This document shows, in pieces, positions 58,201 to 64,000 of a stretch of 64,000 bases of DNA. Under the pieces are notes generated by a model. That model was given only the letters and a program-made list of their open reading frames with translations, had not been told where the DNA came from and made no database searches. The position numbers and the translations under genes were made by a program. Position 1 is the stretch's first letter; each line of letters starts with the position of its first letter. Origin of the DNA: Nocardioides lianchengensis (GTDB lineage Bacteria; Actinomycetota; Actinomycetes; Propionibacteriales; Nocardioidaceae); the NCBI RefSeq assembly GCF_900101465.1, contig NZ_FMZM01000009.1, positions 122,663 through 186,662 of the forward strand. Direction: 5' to 3'.

Positions 58201-58656
58201 GACGTAGTAGGTGCGCAGCGCGGTGAAGCGGCCGCCGTGGTCGTTGACGAAGGTCATCGCGACTGCGCCCCAGGTGTCGGAGCCGCGACCGCGCAGCAGC
58301 TGCTCGACCGGGCGCCCGGTGCGGGGGTCGTCGACCACGTCGACCGCGCCGCGCAGGTAGGACAGCAGGTTGCGCTGGCCGACGCCGCGGGCCCGGCCCG
58401 CGACCGCGTCGTTGGAGGCGCCGTTGAACTTGGTGTCCGACGGCATCATCAGCGCGGTGTAGGCGTCGAGGATGGTGCTCTTGCCGACCCCGGAGGCCCC
58501 GGAGATCATCGTCGCGTCGCCGCGCAGCGGCACCGTGGTCAGGCCGCCGAAGCCGCCCCAGTTGACCAGCTGCAGCAGCGCCGCGCGCCACTGCACCGTG
58601 TCGTCGGCGGGCGCGTCCACCAGCTGCTGCTCGAAGAGCCCGTCGGTCGTCGTCAC
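55204..58656 (-). CDS. jetC: JetC/MksB SMC-like ATPase
   Basis: 1150 residues. Walker A SGASGVGKST near residue 52, long coiled-coil arms (about 310-480 and 670-850) with a hinge-like region between (about 510-620), signature EKSGGESQELV near 1055, Walker B FAPVFLDEGFVKAD near 1087. SMC-type motor of Wadjet/MksBEF, which extrudes DNA and restricts small circles. GTG start overlaps the JetB stop (GTGA). Confidence 0.93.
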   Translation of the reverse strand: MTTTDGLFEQQLVDAPADDTVQWRAALLQLVNWGGFGGLTTVPLRGDATMISGASGVGKSTILDAYTALMMPSDTKFNGASNDAVAGRARGVGQRNLLSYLRGAVDVVDDPRTGRPVEQLLRGRGSDTWGAVAMTFVNDHGGRFTALRTYYVPRRAARSGEVQMQLVTHEGALSLDALEVAVPERFHANTLKKLYPGVRVHRTYAEFSAVLHARLGIGANGDGAKALRLLARIQAGNQVRSVDELYKDMVLERPSTYAAADRAVEHFDDLDTAYSAMRVEEQKLELLDPITDLHERRVAAGVRLGELDAYGVTLPGDTPLRLWLLRTHRRLLGGAVDANRDDRRATDEERTRTAGAEKALQGDLEAAKEAHRAAGGSTLQSLALSLEQEAVVREDRAGRRAVLQERLLPLIELSGDDAGPDADGVADALGSEAAFAALQQRARAWLDGWQGQQDRLGRARDGLRDRRFPLQQRQGELRGERASLEGRAGRMPARMHELRAEVAEASGLGIDELPFVAELLDVAPEEARWRTAIETVLGGTARVLLVPLDRLAAFSAAIDGLQLRGRLTFEGAELDLPDRGPGDPERIAGKLLFQDSPFSGWVQAHVEDPARNALCVETAAGLEGDGLRVTLAGQTRSGRRGAHGRNDARSIIGFSNEGAIAEIDAELATLEQELVALDAEVAEQDRRLRVLTRARTAYDAVADARFDDLDVAGSDRRIADLERRRDDILAADDQLQVLQEQVEALEARLEQTRRARFGLERRQQELNSTHAELIDSEDLVNDRLEAMERSGAVVLTAEQDAALATEFAAAAAPADPDDPDRFSETSQRLADRLHGAVAEADAEIRRVDDELTGIFRLYKFQWDSPNLGATAESYPDYARILEEIRGKGLAGRRSEWRRRLTEWSGQDLVPLVGAMAASIEEIEDRLDPINAILRRLEFGASGDRLRIRLRRLAPAHVQVFMKDLRALSSAATTELAEDDLERRFADLSRFMQQLRRPTQVGEAGAAATDRDRLLDVRRHVEISAERYDPATGELRATYRTLGEKSGGESQELVAFIVGSALRFRLGDETRSRPRFAPVFLDEGFVKADSEFAGRAVQAWRGLGFQLIVGVPLDKVTGLEPHMDELLAITKNSVTHQSWITPITGASATAD

Positions 58657-59405
58657 TCCGTGTCCTCCCCGTGAACCGGCCCGTCGGGCTGCTCGTCGAA
58701 CAGCTCCGCCTCGGGCTCGGGCGGCGGTTGCTCGGCCCGGTTGGCCCGCTGCAGCGCCTCCAGCAGCTCCTGCATCAGCTCCAGCGGCAGCAGCGGCTCG
58801 ACGGCCTCGCTGATCTCGTAGCGGTCGTCGGAGGCCGCCCCGATCAGCAGCCCGGACTTCACCACGCTGACCACCGCGTTGCGGGCGCGCTTCTCGTCGC
58901 CGGCCTCGTCGGTGGCATGGGCCGGCCGGAAGCTGGCGACGTACTCGACGATGTCCTCGCGGTCGACGAAGACCCGCGCGTCCCCGCCCGCCAGACCGGC
59001 GCGCAGCCGGTCACGCAGGTGGACCAGCACCAGCGTCTCCTCGCGCGACCACGCGGCGTCGTAGAGCAGGGTCGGGAAGCGGCTGCCGGTCTCGGAGGTG
59101 GCCTGGCGCTTCCAGGCGACCTCGCGCGACCGGTCGACCACGAGGTCGAGGAACAGGTCGTTGAGGCGCGAGCGGAGCACCCGCTCGTGGTCGACCAGCA
59201 CCGGCCAGTCGCGCGGGTGGGTGCGGGCGCTGATGAAGCGCTGCTTCAGCAGCGCGACCAGGGCCCGGCGCTGGGCGTACTCCAAACCGCCCTCGTCGCC
59301 CTCGAAGAGCGAGACCGAGGAGTCGTCGATCGGCTCGACGTCGAGGTCGACGTCCACGTCGGGGTCGGTCACGGGGCTGCTGTCGAGGTCGGCGTCGACG
59401 CTCAT
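58653..59405 (-). CDS. jetB: JetB/MksE (DUF4194) kleisin-associated subunit
   Basis: 250 residues. Acidic N-terminus, then DUF4194: YAQRRALVALLKQRFISARTHPRDWPVL, ETLVLVHLRDRL, and a winged-helix part RARNAVVSVVKSGLLIGA. KITE-type subunit bridging kleisin and SMC. ATG 59405 overlaps the JetA stop (ATGA). Confidence 0.9.
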   Translation of the reverse strand: MSVDADLDSSPVTDPDVDVDLDVEPIDDSSVSLFEGDEGGLEYAQRRALVALLKQRFISARTHPRDWPVLVDHERVLRSRLNDLFLDLVVDRSREVAWKRQATSETGSRFPTLLYDAAWSREETLVLVHLRDRLRAGLAGGDARVFVDREDIVEYVASFRPAHATDEAGDEKRARNAVVSVVKSGLLIGAASDDRYEISEAVEPLLPLELMQELLEALQRANRAEQPPPEPEAELFDEQPDGPVHGEDTE

Positions 59406-60901
59406 CGCGCGGCGTCCTCTCGGGTCTCGGGTCGGCGGTCGGGATCGGGCAGGGGGGTGCGGGGCACGGAGAAGGTACGGCGGCTGCCGTCGGGCCGGAC
59501 CGCCACGAAGGCCTCCAGCTCCTCCTCGCTGAGCCACTCGCGGTCGGCGGCGAGGTGGAGCAGGCCGAAGATCTCGACCGGCCGTCGCAGCGACGGCTCG
59601 AGCCGGTCGAAGAGCTCGCCGAGCGAGCCGGCGGGCAGCAGCGACCCGAGGGTGTCCTCGAGCCGGCGGCGCAGCGCGGACAGCCGCGGCCCGCCCTGGG
59701 CCAGCAGCCCCTCGAGGGACACCGGAGGCGCGTCGTCAGGATCGCCCGGTCGGATCCGCTCGGGGAGCACGTCGTCGGCCGGGTCGTAGAACCGCTCGCG
59801 CAGGTGCTCGGCCCCGGCCCGCGCCGGCAGCAGGGGTACCTCGTGGACCGCGCGCGGGCCGGTCGTGGCCATCCAGGTCATCAGCTCGGACTCGATCTGG
59901 CGCAGCGTCTGCTCGAGCTCGCGGTCGCGGGCCGCGTCGTGGGAGACGATGTACTCCTTCAGCGTGGCGGTGACCCGCGAGCGCTGCGCCAGCACCCGGT
60001 CGAGCCCGTCGCGCACGAGCCGCACCGTGCCCTGCAGCTCGGCCCGGTCGGCGTCGCTGATCAGCCCCCCGGAGAGCGGGTGGTCGAGCAGCGCCGTGAG
60101 GTCCTCGCGGAGCTGGGTCACGAGCGCGTCGTCGCGCAGCAGGGCGAAGGCCCCCTCGAAGGCCCGGCCCTCGTGGGTGGCGGTCATCAGCGCGTCGGCG
60201 CGCGCGAGGTAGTCGTCGATCACCTCGCCGGCCGGGCGGTCCTCGGCCCGGAAGGCGGCCAGGATCTGCCCGCGGATGGTGGCGAAGCGCTCCTCGACCC
60301 GCGCGAAGTCGCTGGGCAGCGCCGAGATCAGCGAGAGCAGCTCGGTGAACCCCTCGACCATGTAGTCCTCGGTCGCGCTGACCAGCTCGGCGCCGTCGAC
60401 CAGCCGGTCGCGCTCGGCCTGGAGCCGGGCGATCTCGGCGTTGAGGATGGTCACCCGCGACGTCCGGTCGGGGTTGGCCTCGGCGTTGAAGCGCCGCACG
60501 GTGCCGAGGATGGTGGCGATCCGGTGCTCGCTGAGCGTGGCCCGGTCGCGGGCCAGGTTCTTGACCAGCTCCAGGGCCTGCTGGGCGTGCGAGGTCAGCG
60601 TGTAGACCTCGTGGCCGGTCTCGTCGAGGGCCCGCACCAGCCACTGCCCGCGCATCCACCGGTGGCACAGGTCGCGGCCGTTGCCGGTCGGGACCTCGGT
60701 CTCGCCGGCGAGCCGGATCTCGGCCAGGTGCTCCTCGACCTGGGCGTGCAGGCGCGCGGTCGGGATCGGCTTGTTGTTGCGCCCGAAGGCGGCCCGGAAC
60801 ACGGTGATGACGACGGCGGCCTGCCGCTGGTGCAGCAGGGTGAGGGTCGGCTGCGAGAAGGCGCCCTTGACCCGGGCCAGCTCGCCGGCGATCTCGCTCA
60901 T
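59402..60901 (-). CDS. jetA: JetA/MksF (DUF3375) kleisin-like subunit
   Basis: 499 residues, usual length for DUF3375. LARVKGAFSQPTLTLLHQRQAAVVITVFRAAFG opens the domain; winged-helix and long helical middle follow (LSEHRIATILGTVRRFNAEANPD). ATG 60901 with an AGGAGCAGGG site. First gene of a JetA-B-C operon; no JetD gene follows JetC. Confidence 0.92.
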   Translation of the reverse strand: MSEIAGELARVKGAFSQPTLTLLHQRQAAVVITVFRAAFGRNNKPIPTARLHAQVEEHLAEIRLAGETEVPTGNGRDLCHRWMRGQWLVRALDETGHEVYTLTSHAQQALELVKNLARDRATLSEHRIATILGTVRRFNAEANPDRTSRVTILNAEIARLQAERDRLVDGAELVSATEDYMVEGFTELLSLISALPSDFARVEERFATIRGQILAAFRAEDRPAGEVIDDYLARADALMTATHEGRAFEGAFALLRDDALVTQLREDLTALLDHPLSGGLISDADRAELQGTVRLVRDGLDRVLAQRSRVTATLKEYIVSHDAARDRELEQTLRQIESELMTWMATTGPRAVHEVPLLPARAGAEHLRERFYDPADDVLPERIRPGDPDDAPPVSLEGLLAQGGPRLSALRRRLEDTLGSLLPAGSLGELFDRLEPSLRRPVEIFGLLHLAADREWLSEEELEAFVAVRPDGSRRTFSVPRTPLPDPDRRPETREDAAR

Positions 60902-60983
60902 CCCTGCTCCTCTCGCGCTCGCGCCCGTGGGCGGTTCGTCAGCGGGCAAGTGTCGCAGAGAGGTCCGACCGTACGATCATCCC

Positions 60984-62021
60984 GTGCAGGCGGTCCGGTA
61001 CGACACGTACGGCGCGACTCCCGTGCTGGTCGAGGTCCCCGACCCCACCTGCCCCGCCGACGGGGTGCTGGTCGCGGTCGGCGCCACCGGTGTCTGCCGC
61101 TCCGACTGGCACGCCTGGCAGGGCCACGACCCGGTGCCGCTGCCGCAGGTGCCCGGCCACGAGTTCGCCGGTGTCGTCGCCGCCGTCGGACCCCAGGTGC
61201 GCACGGTCCGGGTCGGCCAGCGGGTGACCGCGCCGTTCGTCTGCGGCTGCGGCCGGTGCGCCTGGTGCGCGGCCGGCGACGCGCAGGTCTGCCCCGACCA
61301 GCAGCAGCCCGGCTTCACGATGCCCGGGTCGTTCGCCGAGTTGGTCGCCGTACCGGCCGCCGACCTGAACGTCGTGGTCCTGCCCGACGACCTCGACCTC
61401 GTCACCGCCGCGGCGCTGGGCTGCCGGTTCGCGACGTCGTACCGCGCGCTGACGGCGCACGGCCGGGTCGGGCCGGGCGACTGGGTGGCCGTGCACGGCT
61501 GCGGCGGCGTAGGGCTCTCGGCGGTGATGATCGCGGCCGCGCTCGGCGCCCGGGTCGTGGCGGTCGACCTGTCGGACCAGGCGCTCGCCCTCGCGACGGA
61601 GCTGGGCGCCGAGGTCGTGCTGACCGGCGGCGCCGACGCCGCCCGGCGGGTGCTCGAGACCACCGGCGGCGGGGCGCACGTGTCGCTGGACGCCGTCGGC
61701 TCCCCCGCCACCGCCGTCGCGTCGGTGTCGTCCCTGCGCCCGCGCGGTCGCCACGTCCAGGTCGGGCTGCTGCTGGGCGAGCAGGCGACGCCACCGCTGC
61801 CGATGGACCTCGTGGTGGCCAAGGAGCTGCAGGTCCTCGGCTCGCACGGCATGGCCGCCCGCGACTACCCGCCGATGCTCGACCTGGTCGCGTCGGGCGC
61901 CGTACGACCGGACCGGCTGGTGGGCGCCGTCATCGGGCTCGCCGACGCCGGCGCCGCTCTGGCCGCGATGGGCGAGCCGGCCACCTCGCCCGGGATCACG
62001 GTCGTCCGCCTCGAGCGGTGA
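60984..62021 (+). CDS. Zinc-dependent alcohol dehydrogenase
   Basis: 345 residues. Catalytic zinc ligands: Cys in TGVCRSDW near 38 and GHEF near 62; structural zinc cluster CGCGRCAWCAAGDAQVC near 90. Nucleotide fold GCGGVGLSAVMIAAALGARVVAVD. Oxidises alcohols with NAD(P)+. GTG 60984, divergent from JetA. Confidence 0.94.
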   Translation: MQAVRYDTYGATPVLVEVPDPTCPADGVLVAVGATGVCRSDWHAWQGHDPVPLPQVPGHEFAGVVAAVGPQVRTVRVGQRVTAPFVCGCGRCAWCAAGDAQVCPDQQQPGFTMPGSFAELVAVPAADLNVVVLPDDLDLVTAAALGCRFATSYRALTAHGRVGPGDWVAVHGCGGVGLSAVMIAAALGARVVAVDLSDQALALATELGAEVVLTGGADAARRVLETTGGGAHVSLDAVGSPATAVASVSSLRPRGRHVQVGLLLGEQATPPLPMDLVVAKELQVLGSHGMAARDYPPMLDLVASGAVRPDRLVGAVIGLADAGAALAAMGEPATSPGITVVRLER

Positions 62022-63116
<1,095 letters not shown>

Positions 63117-63170
63117 TCAGAAATGCGAACGTGGTTCGATCTGTCGCTCGCCCGGAAGGTCCCGTCGCCG

Positions 63171-64000
63171 ATGTCGCACTCCCGCCGCCCGCTCGTGGTC
63201 GGTCTGCTCGTGGCGGTCCTCGCGGCCGCCGGCCTGCTCCCCCTCGCCACCGCGCCCGCGGCGACCGGCGCCGCGGGACGGACCTGGGTGGTCGACGCCG
63301 TCGACGACGCCTACGGCAACCGCTGGGAGTCCGTGGACACCCTCACCTCCGAGGTGCGGATCGGGGTCGGGGACACCGTCGAGTGGCAGTTCGACCGGGC
63401 CGCCATGGCCCACGACCTGACCTCCGAGGACACCCGCGCGGTCTGGCCGGAGCCGATCCTGGAGCACCGCGACATCGACGGGCCGCCGATCCGCCGTACC
63501 TTCTCGGCGCCGGGGACCTACTACTACCTCTGCTCGATCCACGGCACCCTGATGCGCGGCAGCGTCGTGGTCGAGGAGCCCGGCGCGAACCGGGCGCCGG
63601 TGATCGCGCCGGTCGTCGACCCGACCAGCGGCCCGGCGCCGTTGCTCGTCCACGCGACGGCCAACGCCACCGACCCCGACGGCGACCCGCTGACCTACCA
63701 CTGGGACTTCGGCACGGCCGACGACGCCTCGGACACCTCGACCGCGGCGCACGCCATGTACGCCTACGACGAGCCCGGCGCCTTCACCGCGACACTGACG
63801 GTCTCCGACGGCCGCGGCGGCGTCACCTCCGAGCAGTTCCCGATCTCCGCCGAGGCGGCCAGTCCGGTCTCCGCCTCCGCCACGCCGACCAGCGGCACCG
63901 CCCCGCTCGACGTGGCCTTCACGGCCGCCGCGACCACGACCGGCCTGAGCTACGCCTGGTCCTTCGGCGACGGTACGACGGGCTCCGGCGCCTCGCCCGA
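63171..64000 (+). CDS. Secreted cupredoxin-PKD protein, 3' end outside window
   Basis: 277 residues visible. Signal peptide (MSHSRRPLVVGLLVAVLAAAG...), a plastocyanin-like domain with type 1 copper ligands (AMAHDL and the loop YYYLCSIHGTLM, giving Cys-x2-His-x3-Met), then PKD domain 1 (NATDPDGDPLTYHWDFG) and the start of a second (GLSYAWSFGDGTT). ATG 63123 would add 16 residues. Probably an extracellular electron-transfer or surface protein. Confidence 0.85.
   Translation, partial: MSHSRRPLVVGLLVAVLAAAGLLPLATAPAATGAAGRTWVVDAVDDAYGNRWESVDTLTSEVRIGVGDTVEWQFDRAAMAHDLTSEDTRAVWPEPILEHRDIDGPPIRRTFSAPGTYYYLCSIHGTLMRGSVVVEEPGANRAPVIAPVVDPTSGPAPLLVHATANATDPDGDPLTYHWDFGTADDASDTSTAAHAMYAYDEPGAFTATLTVSDGRGGVTSEQFPISAEAASPVSASATPTSGTAPLDVAFTAAATTTGLSYAWSFGDGTTGSGASP

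Overview
The window is about 72-75 percent GC with GTG starts, many 4-nt ATGA/GTGA gene overlaps, two DUF222/13E12-type HNH proteins and LexA, Zur and LysR style operators. It is chromosomal DNA of a high-GC actinomycete, most likely Nocardioides or another Nocardioidaceae (inference from gene families and style; no rRNA or tRNA was seen).

Layout. 1-2.8 kb: a 5'-truncated DUF222 gene, then a divergent SDR/LysR pair sharing a LysR box. 2.8-12.35 kb: what looks like a complete azole-peptide (TOMM/LAP) RiPP system. A 39-codon precursor gene is followed by an RRE/SagC-like protein, a serine hydrolase, a YcaO cyclodehydratase, an MFS exporter and a secreted HAD phosphatase, with the maturation genes joined by 4-nt overlaps. 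Beside it lie a lipoprotein binding protein and a divergent FecCD-FecCD-ATPase importer whose last gene is a SagB-like nitroreductase. Two Zur-type operators sit at the precursor promoter and in the importer/binding-protein gap. The arrangement (make, export, bind, re-import, repressed by metal) is that of a ribosomally made metallophore, probably for zinc. 12.35-22.3 kb: housekeeping and accessory genes (APC permease, MDR oxidoreductase, short UvrA, PEP carboxylase, DHA2 exporter, small unknowns). 22.4-24.1 kb: an intact DUF222-HNH gene with an SOS box and a tandem pair of 95-bp repeats. 24.1-26 kb: YggT-like protein and cardiolipin synthase.

26-49 kb is a dense block of envelope genes: three SulP transporters, AI-2E-type, FUSC, MscS, two GAP-type proteins, K+ channel, YihY, HdeD, DUF1269, DUF6325 and DUF7144 proteins, a formylglycine-generating enzyme with its sulfatase, and a LAL-type LuxR ATPase regulator. 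Nine copies of one 17-bp palindrome (TCACCCG-N3-CGGGTGA and variants) stand upstream of fifteen start codons. Twelve of these lie 35-38 nt from the palindrome edge and three lie 62-63 nt away. A -10-like hexamer lies 23-25 nt from the edge at nearly every one. This is a locally encoded, so far unnamed regulon with mostly leaderless promoters; the LAL protein in its middle is the obvious candidate regulator.

49-55 kb: a secreted multidomain protein, an MFS transporter with a partner, a MerR/Hsp20 heat-shock pair and a cold-shock gene. 55.2-60.9 kb: a JetA-JetB-JetC (Wadjet/MksFEB) operon with no JetD beside it. 61-64 kb: a zinc alcohol dehydrogenase, an aldo/keto reductase and the start of a secreted cupredoxin-PKD protein cut by the window end.
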